Assembly: GCF_001672915.1 (NCBI RefSeq)
Contig: NZ_LZKR01000040.1
Span: 1-50,588, forward strand
Direction: 5' to 3'
Length of the DNA stretch: 50,588 nucleotides
DNA from: Mycobacterium sp. 1245805.9
Lineage (GTDB): Bacteria > Actinomycetota > Actinomycetes > Mycobacteriales > Mycobacteriaceae
A program made the position numbers and the translations under genes. Of this stretch, positions 30,939 through 38,418 are shown piece after piece (the stretch's first letter is position 1; each line of letters opens with the position of its first letter). The notes beneath the pieces are model-generated. The model made no database searches. It was not told the DNA's origin and was given only the letters and a program-made list of their open reading frames with translations.

Positions 30939-31918
30939 GGGGTCCGCTCCAGCAGGTCGAGCAGGTCCCACTCGGTCTCGCACACGCGGCGCCCGATCGT
31001 CGCCAGCTCCACCGAGCGGAACTCGCCGCTCAGGTGCCGCTCGGCCTGGTAGCGGCAGATGACACCCCAGCGCAGCGTCGCCAGCACCAGCCACCAGTGA
31101 AACGCCACCCGGTCGACGCTAGCCGCACCGGCCTGTTCGTAGGCATGGAGAAAGGCCTCGATGCTGCCGAGGCCGCCGGCCGCCAGGCCGGCCGGGGCGC
31201 CGAACCGCCAGGCCCGGATGCAGAACCACGCCAGGTCCTCGTAAGCCTCGCCTAGGTGGACCAGCTCCCAGTCCAGGACGGCGGCCAGGTCCGACCCGTC
31301 GACGATGAGGTTGCCCATCCGGTAGTCGCCGTGCACCAGGACCGGGTTCGACGGCTCGGTGTTGTTGGGCCGGTTGGCCTCGAGCCAGCGAAACGCCCAC
31401 TCGAACGTGGCGGTGGTGTCGTCCATGGCGTCGAGCCGCTCGCGCCACTGCGCGAGTTGGTCCTCGTGTGCCAGGCCGGGAATGTCCGGATCGGCGCGAT
31501 GGATGGCGGCCAGCGCCCACGCGCACTGCTGCAGCAGTCGGCTGCGGCCCGCTTGGCCGTCGGAGGCGTCGAGCCGACGCTGGATGCGCCGGACAATCGT
31601 CTCGCCCTTGATCTCGTCGCAGATCAGGAACGGATTGCCCAGTGCGGCAACGGAATCGTCGGCGACCAGGATGTGGGGGACCGGCGCTCCGGACGCCGCG
31701 GCCGCGGCCTGGGCGCGGGCCTCCAGCTCCATGCCGGCATGCACGTCGTCTGGCGGGCCGGTGCGCAGGATCAGCGAACGGCGCTGTTCGCCGGTGACGG
31801 CGTCGAACGCCCACGTGGTGCGGCTGGCGCCGCCGGTCAGCGCCCGCAGCTTCTCGATCGTGACGGACCCGCCCAGTATCGGGCGCAACACCACGGACAA
31901 GCTCTCCTGCAGCGTCAC
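30935..31918 (-). CDS. APH-family phosphotransferase, probable hydroxyacyl-CoA kinase
   Basis: 327 aa from GTG 31918, overlapping the dehydrogenase stop (GTGA); the much longer open frame upstream is shadow. It has the aminoglycoside-phosphotransferase/choline-kinase fold: the catalytic loop HGDYRMGN (residues 196-203) and the metal-binding DWE (216-218). The N-terminal lobe contains LRALTGGASRTTWAF and SLILRTGPP. This branch is that of the kinase domain of human ACAD10/ACAD11 and of LvaA, which phosphorylate 4-hydroxyacyl-CoA. Overlap with the acyl-CoA dehydrogenase gene supports that role over antibiotic resistance. Confidence 0.85.
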   Translation of the reverse strand: MTLQESLSVVLRPILGGSVTIEKLRALTGGASRTTWAFDAVTGEQRRSLILRTGPPDDVHAGMELEARAQAAAAASGAPVPHILVADDSVAALGNPFLICDEIKGETIVRRIQRRLDASDGQAGRSRLLQQCAWALAAIHRADPDIPGLAHEDQLAQWRERLDAMDDTTATFEWAFRWLEANRPNNTEPSNPVLVHGDYRMGNLIVDGSDLAAVLDWELVHLGEAYEDLAWFCIRAWRFGAPAGLAAGGLGSIEAFLHAYEQAGAASVDRVAFHWWLVLATLRWGVICRYQAERHLSGEFRSVELATIGRRVCETEWDLLDLLERTP

Positions 31919-33153
31919 TTGTGGCCAAACTTGAACAGCCGCTGCGCCACCCGCCGGATCTGGATCTCCTCGGCGCCCTCGGTGATCCGGTAGCGGCGGT
32001 GATGGCGGTAGATGTGCTCGAACTGCTCGTGGCGGCTGTAGCCGAGGCCGCCGAAGACCTGCATGGCCCGGTCGGCCGCGTCGCAGACCAGCCGGTTGGC
32101 GCGGTAATTGGCCATCGACACCTTGTCCGAGACCTCCATGTGGTGGTTGCGGTCCAGATGCCAGGCCGCGTATTGCACCAGTAGCCGCACCATCTGGGCC
32201 TCGGTCTGCAGCTCGGCCAGCGGCCATTGCACGGCCTGGTTGACCGACAGCGGCTTGCCGAAAACCGTGCGGCCACCGGCGTATTCGGCGGCGCGGTCGA
32301 TGCAGTACTGGGCGGCGCCCAGGCTGCTCGCCGCCTGCCGGATCCGGTTCTCGTGCAGGAAGGTCTGCGCGACTTCCAGGCCGCGGTCCACCTCGCCGAG
32401 CACGCCGTCGGCGGGCACCCGCACGTCGGTCAGCTCGACCTCGCCGTGGTCGGTGGGCATGTTGAACGTCCACCAGTAGTAGGGCACACGGAACCCGGGC
32501 GCATCCGTCGGGACGAGGAACGCGGTGATGCCCAGCGCGGCCCCCGGTTCGCCCGAGGTGCGCGCGAAGATCAGGTCGTGGGTGGCGCGGTGCACCCCGG
32601 TGTTGAACCGCTTCGAGCCGTTGAGCACCCACCCGTCGCCGTCGCGTTCGGCGCGGGTCTCCAGCCAGGTCGCGTCGGAGCCGTGCCGAGGCTCGGTCAG
32701 CCCGAACGCCATCGACCGCTCCCCGGTGATCAACGCCTCCGACCAGTCGCGGCGCTGCTCGTCGGTGCCGAAGCGTTCCATCATGATCACCTGCGGGAAA
32801 TTTCCGACGATCGACGACTCGTTCTGCAGGTCGTTGTGCAGCCCAAGGCCCTTGTGCGCCAAGTATTCCCGAATGACGGCCATGTCCAGGTTGGTGCCGT
32901 CGCGGCCGCCCAGCGACGCCGGCAGACCGTAGCGCAGCCAGCCCGCCTTGTCGGCCCGCCTGCGCATCTCGGCGAGCAGATCTTCCCACTCGCGTGACGG
33001 GATGCCGTCGTTGTCCCAGTCGGTGCGGGCATGTTCGCGGCGATGGTCGAAATACTGGATGTTGTCGCGTTCCAGGGGCTTGATCTCCGACTCGATGAAC
33101 GCGTCCATCTCGGCGAGCACTCCCGGAAGATGCTCTGGCAGAGTGAAATCCAC
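31915..33153 (-). CDS. Acyl-CoA dehydrogenase, ACAD10/11 (LvaC) type
   Basis: 412 aa from GTG 33153, with AAAGGAG upstream. Complete flavin-dependent acyl-CoA dehydrogenase: the FAD/substrate loop GLTEPRHGSDAT, the middle beta domain and the C-terminal signature GLGYSRHEQFEHIYRHHR with YRITEGAEEIQIRRV. The sequence style (FDHRREHARTDW, RRYRITEGAEEIQ) is that of the ACAD10/11-like subfamily rather than ordinary beta-oxidation FadE. In that subfamily the enzyme removes phosphate from a 4-phosphoacyl-CoA made by the APH kinase next door. Confidence 0.88.
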   Translation of the reverse strand: MDFTLPEHLPGVLAEMDAFIESEIKPLERDNIQYFDHRREHARTDWDNDGIPSREWEDLLAEMRRRADKAGWLRYGLPASLGGRDGTNLDMAVIREYLAHKGLGLHNDLQNESSIVGNFPQVIMMERFGTDEQRRDWSEALITGERSMAFGLTEPRHGSDATWLETRAERDGDGWVLNGSKRFNTGVHRATHDLIFARTSGEPGAALGITAFLVPTDAPGFRVPYYWWTFNMPTDHGEVELTDVRVPADGVLGEVDRGLEVAQTFLHENRIRQAASSLGAAQYCIDRAAEYAGGRTVFGKPLSVNQAVQWPLAELQTEAQMVRLLVQYAAWHLDRNHHMEVSDKVSMANYRANRLVCDAADRAMQVFGGLGYSRHEQFEHIYRHHRRYRITEGAEEIQIRRVAQRLFKFGHK

Positions 33154-33155
33154 GG

Positions 33156-33773
33156 TTACTCCTTTGTGCCGTAGAGGGTTTTCTTCCAGACCGTCGACAA
33201 GGTGGTGATGGCGTCGTGGTCGCTGATCTGCAGGCCCAGGCCGGACGGGCCCGCGAAGACGGTGGTGAAGTTCTCGAACAACAGCGCGATCGCGGCCGCC
33301 GTGTGTTGGGGGTTGAGCTCGGTTCCGTAGCCCTGCTGCTGCGCGCGGCGCACCGAGGCGGCGACGATGTCCATGCCGAAGCGCCGGAACTCGTTCTGCA
33401 CGCGCGCAAAGCGCGGCTGGGTGGCCGCCAGCTGTGCCACGGCGATCATGATGCCGATGTTCTGCTTGAACATGTTCCAGTACCCGGTGACCACCGACGT
33501 GAAGAACGCGTCGTCATCCGGGGATTCGGGTAGCTCGAGGCGCAGTCCGGGCGGCGCCACGACCTCGTGCAGGAACGACTCCGCCAGCGCGGCCAGCAGG
33601 TCTTCCTTGTCGGCGAAATACCGGTAGAACACGGCGGGCGACTTGCCCGCGGCGGACGTGATGTCGGCCAGCGTGGTGCCGTGAAAGCCGCGCTCGGCGA
33701 ACAGTTTCCGGGCGGCCTGTTCGATGGCCTGCCTGGTCTGGCGGCCCTTTGCGGTCAACGAGTCGGCCGGCAT
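33156..33773 (-). CDS. TetR family transcriptional regulator
   Basis: 205 aa. The N-terminal helix-turn-helix is typical: AARKLFAERGFHGTTLADITSAAGKSPAVFYRYFADKEDLL (about residues 20-60). The C-terminal ligand domain is less conserved. It sits inside the catabolic operon with 1-2 bp spacing to both neighbours, so it probably represses its own operon and is released by a CoA thioester. The inverted repeat at 38164-38191 is the best operator candidate. Confidence 0.92.
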   Translation of the reverse strand: MPADSLTAKGRQTRQAIEQAARKLFAERGFHGTTLADITSAAGKSPAVFYRYFADKEDLLAALAESFLHEVVAPPGLRLELPESPDDDAFFTSVVTGYWNMFKQNIGIMIAVAQLAATQPRFARVQNEFRRFGMDIVAASVRRAQQQGYGTELNPQHTAAAIALLFENFTTVFAGPSGLGLQISDHDAITTLSTVWKKTLYGTKE

Positions 33774-34669
33774 CAGTTCCGGATTCGGTCGCCGGCGCGC
33801 AGCAGCGCGCTCGGCAGGTCATGGCCGACAACGGATTTGGCGACTCCGGCCGCGGCGATGGCGGCCCGCAGGTCCACGTCGACGTCGACGCCGCTGTCGG
33901 TCAGCAGGTAGACGAGGTCCTCGGTGGCGATGTTGCCGGTGGCGCCCGGGGCGAACGGGCAGCCGCCGAGCCCGCCGACCGAGGCGTCCAGCCTCGTCAC
34001 CCCCGCCTCGACCGCCGTGTACGCGCTGGCCAGCCCGGCGCCGCGGGTGTTGTGGAAGTGCCCGCCCAGCGGCATGTCACCGATCACCGGACGCAGTTGG
34101 GCGACGAGCGAACTCACGCGTCGCGGGGTGGTGGTGCCGATGGTGTCCGCGACGGAGAACCGGTCGACGCCTTGATCGCGGGCGGCCGCGCCGATCTCGA
34201 GCACCCGCTCGGGCGGCGTCGGGCCGTCGAACGGGCAGTCCCACGCGGTGGCGACGATCACCTCGACGGTGACGCCGGCGCCATGCGCGATGGCGACGAT
34301 CTCCCCGATCTGCCTGGCGGCCTCGGCGCTGTCGCGCCCGACGTTGGCCTCGCTGAACGCGTCGCTGGCGGCGACCACGTATTCGATGGAGCGCAGCCCC
34401 GCGGCGACCGCGCGGCGGGCACCGTTGGGGCTGGCGACCAGGGCGGAGAACTCGATGTCGGGGTAGTCGTGCAGGTGCGCGGCGACTTCGGCGGCATCGG
34501 CCATCGACGGCACCTTCGACGGCGACACGAACGCGGTGGCCTCGACCTCGCGCACCCCGGTGGCGGCCACCGCGGCCAGCAGTTCCAGCTTGGCGGACAA
34601 CGGGATTGGCTTTTCGATCTGCAGGCCGTCGCGCAGGGACACCTCGCGAATGTCGACGTGGGTGTTCAT
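33773..34669 (-). CDS. Hydroxymethylglutaryl-CoA lyase family protein
   Basis: 298-aa DRE-TIM metallolyase. The N-terminal REVSLRDGLQ (residues 8-17) binds the metal; GGHFHNTRG gives the HxH metal ligands; GGLGGCPFAPGATGN carries the catalytic Cys of HMG-CoA lyase. These favour cleavage of 3-hydroxy-3-methylglutaryl-CoA or a related 3-hydroxyacyl-CoA to acetyl-CoA and a ketoacid. The ATG overlaps the CoA-transferase stop by 4 bp. Confidence 0.92.
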   Translation of the reverse strand: MNTHVDIREVSLRDGLQIEKPIPLSAKLELLAAVAATGVREVEATAFVSPSKVPSMADAAEVAAHLHDYPDIEFSALVASPNGARRAVAAGLRSIEYVVAASDAFSEANVGRDSAEAARQIGEIVAIAHGAGVTVEVIVATAWDCPFDGPTPPERVLEIGAAARDQGVDRFSVADTIGTTTPRRVSSLVAQLRPVIGDMPLGGHFHNTRGAGLASAYTAVEAGVTRLDASVGGLGGCPFAPGATGNIATEDLVYLLTDSGVDVDVDLRAAIAAAGVAKSVVGHDLPSALLRAGDRIRN

Positions 34670-35865
34670 AAAACCCCCTCGGCCCTTAGTTCTTCGAGCT
34701 CCATTGCGGTCTTGCCGAGCAGCCCGATGTAGACGTCGTCGTTGTGTTGTCCCGGGCGGGCGGGTCCGGCGTTGCGGACGCCGCCGGGGGAGTCCGAGAG
34801 CACCGGGATCACGCCCGGTCCCAGCACGTTGCGGCCGATCCGTTCGTCGTAGTGCTCGACCAGCATGCCGCGGGCCCGCAGCTGCGGGTCGTCGACCACC
34901 TGGGCGACCGTGTTGATCGGACCGGCGATCACCCCTGCGGCACTGAGGGTTTCGATGATGTCACCGGGCTGGCGTTCCGAGGCCCACGCGCCGATGATCT
35001 CGTCGAGTTCGTCTTGGTTGCGGCCGCGGCCGCCGTGCGTGGCGAACCGGTCGTCGGTGGCCAGTTCCGGGCGCCCCATCGCCTTGCACAGCCGCGCGAA
35101 CACGGTGTCCTGGTTGGCGGCGATCACCACCCAGGAGCCGTCGGCGCTGCGGTAGATGTTGGACGGCGCGATGCCCTCCAGCCTGGTGCCCGACGGCCCG
35201 CGCACCACGCCCCCGACGTCGTAGTCGGGGATCGTGGATTCCTGTACCGCCAAGCAGGATTCGGTCAGCGCAACGTCGACCACCTGTCCGCGCCCGGTGA
35301 CGCCGCGGCGGTACAGCGCGGCCAGCGCGCCCTGGGCGCCGAACATGCCGGCCAGGCTGTCGCCGAGCGAGAGCGCCAGCCGGGGCGGCGGCCCGCCGGG
35401 GAATCCGTTGAGGTGCCGCAGCCCGCTCGCGGCCTCGGCCACCGACGCGTAGCCGGCCTTGTGCGCCTCGGGCCCGGTCTGTCCGTAGCCGGACACCCGG
35501 ACCAGGATGATGCCCGGGTTGCGGTCGGACAGCACGTCGTAGCCCAGCTCCCATTTCTCCAGGGTGCCCGGGCGGAAGTTCTCGACGACGATGTCGGACT
35601 TCGCGACGAGGTCGAGGAACAGCCCGCGGCCGCGGGGCTTTCGCAGATCGAGCGTGATGGCCCGCTTGTTGCGCGCGTGCACCGTCCAGAACACGTGGTG
35701 CCCGTCCACTTCGGCCTGGCCCCAGGTCCGCAGCGGGTCCGGCGCGCCGGGGGGTTCCACCTTGATGACGTCGGCGCCCATGTCGCCGAGCAGCCGGCCG
35801 GCGAACGGCCCGGCGATCAGGGTGCCGAGTTCCAGCACCCGCACTCCGTCCAGTGGGCCCGTCAC
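34666..35865 (-). CDS. CaiB/BaiF family (class III) CoA-transferase
   Basis: 399 aa from GTG 35865, overlapping the hydrolase stop. The family N-terminus LDGVRVLELGTLIAGPFAGRLLGDMGADVIKVE is complete and the catalytic Asp is at residue 169 (LSLGDSLAGMFG), the position seen in formyl-CoA transferase. It moves CoA between carboxylic acids, probably activating the pathway substrate. Substrate unknown. Confidence 0.92.
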   Translation of the reverse strand: MTGPLDGVRVLELGTLIAGPFAGRLLGDMGADVIKVEPPGAPDPLRTWGQAEVDGHHVFWTVHARNKRAITLDLRKPRGRGLFLDLVAKSDIVVENFRPGTLEKWELGYDVLSDRNPGIILVRVSGYGQTGPEAHKAGYASVAEAASGLRHLNGFPGGPPPRLALSLGDSLAGMFGAQGALAALYRRGVTGRGQVVDVALTESCLAVQESTIPDYDVGGVVRGPSGTRLEGIAPSNIYRSADGSWVVIAANQDTVFARLCKAMGRPELATDDRFATHGGRGRNQDELDEIIGAWASERQPGDIIETLSAAGVIAGPINTVAQVVDDPQLRARGMLVEHYDERIGRNVLGPGVIPVLSDSPGGVRNAGPARPGQHNDDVYIGLLGKTAMELEELRAEGVL

Positions 35866-37037
35866 TCTTTGCTCGCGAAGTCGTGGCGGACCAGCCAGTC
35901 GGTGACCACGTCGACGGCGTGCCGCAGCTTGTCCCGCTGGTCGGGGCCGGCGTAATAATGTGTGGCGCCGGGGATTTCGTGCATCTCCTTGTCCGGGTGC
36001 CCGATCGCCTGGTAGAGCCGCCGGGTGTGGCTGGGCGTGCAGGCGTCGTCGGCCAGGTTACCGATCACCAGCGCCGGGACCGCGAGGTCGCGCCCGCAGG
36101 CTACCCCGTCGCCGCGGGCGTCGTCGTAGCTCCATTGCGAGAGCCAGCCGCGCAGCGTGCAGAAGCGGGCCAACCCGACCGGGCTCATGTTCACCACTCG
36201 AGGATCGCCCAGATAGCACGTCCCCGGGGTGCGTTCGTTGGGATCGACGCTCGGGTCGAGCCAGCGCGGGTCGGCCATGGTGCCGTGCACGACGAAGCAG
36301 AATTCTTCGTCGGGGCGCCCGGCGGCCCGCAGTTCGGCCAGCTTGTCCTTGACCCACGCGGTGATGCGGCGGTTGCGGTCGATCTGGGCCCGCCGGTAGC
36401 CGGCCAGGAATTCCTGGCTGTAGGGCGGCTGGTTGGGGTTGTCCGGGTTGTAGAGGTCGAGCTCGGGATCGCGCTTGGTGGGGTCGGATTCGTCGAGGAT
36501 CGACGCGTCCAGCCATTCGGTGAGCGTGCCGTGCCGGCTGATGTGCGCGGCGAGCAGCATGACGCCGTCGGCCGCGGGCAGGTCGAGCCGTGTCAGGTCG
36601 GGGCCGTCCCCGGACGGGCTCGACGTGATGGTCGCGCGCTGGGCCTGCTGCTGGTAGAACATCGACAGCGAGCCGCCGCCGCTCCATCCGGCCAGCACCA
36701 CCTTGGAATAGCCCAGCCTCTTCTTTGCGTCCTTGATGCACTCGCCGAGGTCCTCGACCACCTTCTCCATCAGCAGCGCCGAATCCGTGCCGCGGAATCG
36801 GCTGTTGCAGTAGATGACGTGGTGGCCGGCGCGGGCCAGCGCGCCCGTCATCGGGAGGTATGCGCCGCCGCCGATGGGATGCATGAACACCAGCACGGTG
36901 TCGGACGGCTTGTCCCTGGGCTTGAGCAGATAGCTTTCCAGCACCGTGATCTCCGCCAGCCCGCCGTACACGTCGCGGACCGCGGAATTGTTCTGGAACG
37001 CAACGAGATACGGGATGCGGTCGTATTCGTGTTTCAT
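35862..37037 (-). CDS. Alpha/beta hydrolase family protein
   Basis: 391 aa. The nucleophile elbow GWSGGGS puts the catalytic Ser at residue 119; an HPIGGG oxyanion strand lies at 53-58; the C-terminal His is in PGATHYYAG. It is larger than a simple hydrolase, with a lid-like insertion (about residues 145-260). In this context an ester, lactone or C-C bond hydrolase is possible; the sequence does not say which. ATG shares one base with the dioxygenase stop. Confidence 0.87.
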   Translation of the reverse strand: MKHEYDRIPYLVAFQNNSAVRDVYGGLAEITVLESYLLKPRDKPSDTVLVFMHPIGGGAYLPMTGALARAGHHVIYCNSRFRGTDSALLMEKVVEDLGECIKDAKKRLGYSKVVLAGWSGGGSLSMFYQQQAQRATITSSPSGDGPDLTRLDLPAADGVMLLAAHISRHGTLTEWLDASILDESDPTKRDPELDLYNPDNPNQPPYSQEFLAGYRRAQIDRNRRITAWVKDKLAELRAAGRPDEEFCFVVHGTMADPRWLDPSVDPNERTPGTCYLGDPRVVNMSPVGLARFCTLRGWLSQWSYDDARGDGVACGRDLAVPALVIGNLADDACTPSHTRRLYQAIGHPDKEMHEIPGATHYYAGPDQRDKLRHAVDVVTDWLVRHDFASKE

Positions 37038-38128
37038 CAGTGCTGCCCGAGGTCGTGCGCCAGCACCTCGGCCGACGGGCTCAGCCGCCGGCGGGTGTCG
37101 ACGGCGATGACCTGCCAGTCCACCCGCGCATGCTCGTCGAACTTGCGGCGCGCGCGTTCCCGCGCCTTCTCCGGCGCGCCGTGGTGAACCCCTTGCGGTG
37201 CATGGGTGATCAGGCCCGGCGGCATCGGGATGCCGTAGAGCGACCCGCCGTGGAAGAAGGCGATCTCGTCGTAGTCGACGTTGCGGTGATACCAGGGCGT
37301 GCGCTCGGTGCCGGGGACGCCTTCGGCCGGCTTGGGCAGGAAGTTCATCACGTAGACGCCGGTGGCCTGCATGAACAGATGCACTGTCGGCGGCAGGTGG
37401 ACGCTGTCCGAAGTGATTACGTTGTAGTCGGCGATGTTGAACGTGAACGGAAAGTTGTCACCGCGCCAGCCTTCGACGTCGATCGGATTGTGTTGGTAGA
37501 ACAGCGTTGTCGGCCCGCCCTCATGGACGAGCCGCACCTCGTACTCGTCACGGCCGTCGTCGTCGATCGGCTCCGGCTCGGGGATCGTGGCCTGCGACGG
37601 GTCGAACGGAAAGTGGCGCCCGAGCGCCCCGGGCGGCGGCACCCGGAACTCGTCGCTGGCCTCGATCATCAGCAGCGTCGTCTCGGTATCGGGCAGGTGC
37701 CGCCAGGTGCAGGCCTTCGGGATGTAGACCCAATCGCCCTCCCGGTAGCGCAGCGGCCCGAATTCCGTCTCCAGCAGGCCCGCGCCGCGGTGCACGAAGC
37801 ACAGCAGGTCCCCGTCGACATGACGGGCGTAGAACGGCATCGCCTCGTGGCGGCGGCTCAACAGGATTCGGCAGTCGTCGTTGCTGAACATCAGCAGCGG
37901 CCCGCCACCGGCGTCGGTGGCATCACTGGGTTTCAGCTCGCCGGCGAGCACGTCGACCGGCCGCAGCGGGCCGACCGACCGATAGGCAGTGGGGTCGTGG
38001 CGGCGGTACATGTTGGCGGTCCGGCCGGTGAATCCGCCCCGGCCCAGCTCGTCGTCCTTGAGCCCGTCGAGATCGGCGTGCAGCCGCCGCGGCGTCTTCC
38101 CTTTTCGCAGGTGAATGAAGGATTCCAT
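37037..38128 (-). CDS. Homogentisate 1,2-dioxygenase-like cupin protein
   Basis: 363-aa double cupin related to homogentisate dioxygenase. First gene of the catabolic operon; ATG at 38128 with GGAG 6 bp upstream. The metal-site region reads PWYHRNVDYDEIAFFHGG: His281, then Asp287/Glu288 where human HGD has Glu six residues after the His. The third His is probably in HAPQGVHHG (309-316). The shift of the acidic residue and the short length (human HGD is about 445 aa) mark it as a divergent family member, so homogentisate is not assured as substrate. Confidence 0.82.
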   Translation of the reverse strand: MESFIHLRKGKTPRRLHADLDGLKDDELGRGGFTGRTANMYRRHDPTAYRSVGPLRPVDVLAGELKPSDATDAGGGPLLMFSNDDCRILLSRRHEAMPFYARHVDGDLLCFVHRGAGLLETEFGPLRYREGDWVYIPKACTWRHLPDTETTLLMIEASDEFRVPPPGALGRHFPFDPSQATIPEPEPIDDDGRDEYEVRLVHEGGPTTLFYQHNPIDVEGWRGDNFPFTFNIADYNVITSDSVHLPPTVHLFMQATGVYVMNFLPKPAEGVPGTERTPWYHRNVDYDEIAFFHGGSLYGIPMPPGLITHAPQGVHHGAPEKARERARRKFDEHARVDWQVIAVDTRRRLSPSAEVLAHDLGQH

Positions 38129-38159
38129 AGGTCACTCCAGGCGCGGGGCGGGCGAAACT

Positions 38160-38195
38160 GAAAGTGACATTACTTTTTGTTTTGGTGTCACACAA
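38160..38195 (-). promoter_or_regulatory. Promoter and overlapping inverted repeat of the catabolic operon
   Basis: On the minus strand, TTGTGT (38195-38190), 17 bp, then TAATGT (38172-38167) make a good sigma-A-type promoter in an AT-rich patch, about 38 bp before the ATG. A perfect inverted repeat GTGACA (38164-38169) ... TGTCAC (38186-38191) overlaps both hexamers, as expected for an operator of the operon's TetR protein. Regulator assignment is inference. Confidence 0.65.
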
Positions 38196-38273
38196 GGGCG
38201 GAACAGACACGGAACCGCGTTCGCCCGGCGGCGAGTCTGCGTCTATCGCAAATGAGCCGAAACCCCCACCGCC

Positions 38274-38384
38274 CCGAGCGTGAAGCTGCTGCGGGATTCC
38301 GCGCTGATTTTCGCAGTGGGTTCACGCTCGGCGGCGGTGCTTCATCCCCCGCCACGGAGCGAAGCACCGCAGGCAGCTGCCTGC
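38274..38384. repeat. Nested inverted repeats downstream of fadB4
   Basis: Three perfect inverted repeats in the fadB4-dioxygenase gap: CCGAGCGTGAA (38274-38284) with TTCACGCTCGG (38321-38331); GGTGCTTC (38336-38343) with GAAGCACC (38361-38368); and the 16-bp palindrome GCAGGCAGCTGCCTGC (38369-38384). The second, with its short loop, could terminate fadB4. The first looks like a dispersed palindromic element. The rest of the 290-bp gap holds only the operon promoter. Confidence 0.5.
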
Positions 38385-38418
38385 GCACTGTCGCGATCAG
38401 CGGGACGACATACGGCCG

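Noticed and set aside
30935..31918. Aminoglycoside resistance kinase
   Set aside because: It shares the fold, but its sequence style and overlap with an ACAD10/11-type dehydrogenase and a DUF6285 gene point to an acyl-CoA-linked kinase.
30935..33409. An 824-residue reading suggesting a fused dehydrogenase-kinase like human ACAD11
   Set aside because: The upstream part is a shadow of the dehydrogenase frame. The dehydrogenase is encoded in its own frame with its own start, and the genes only overlap by 4 bp.
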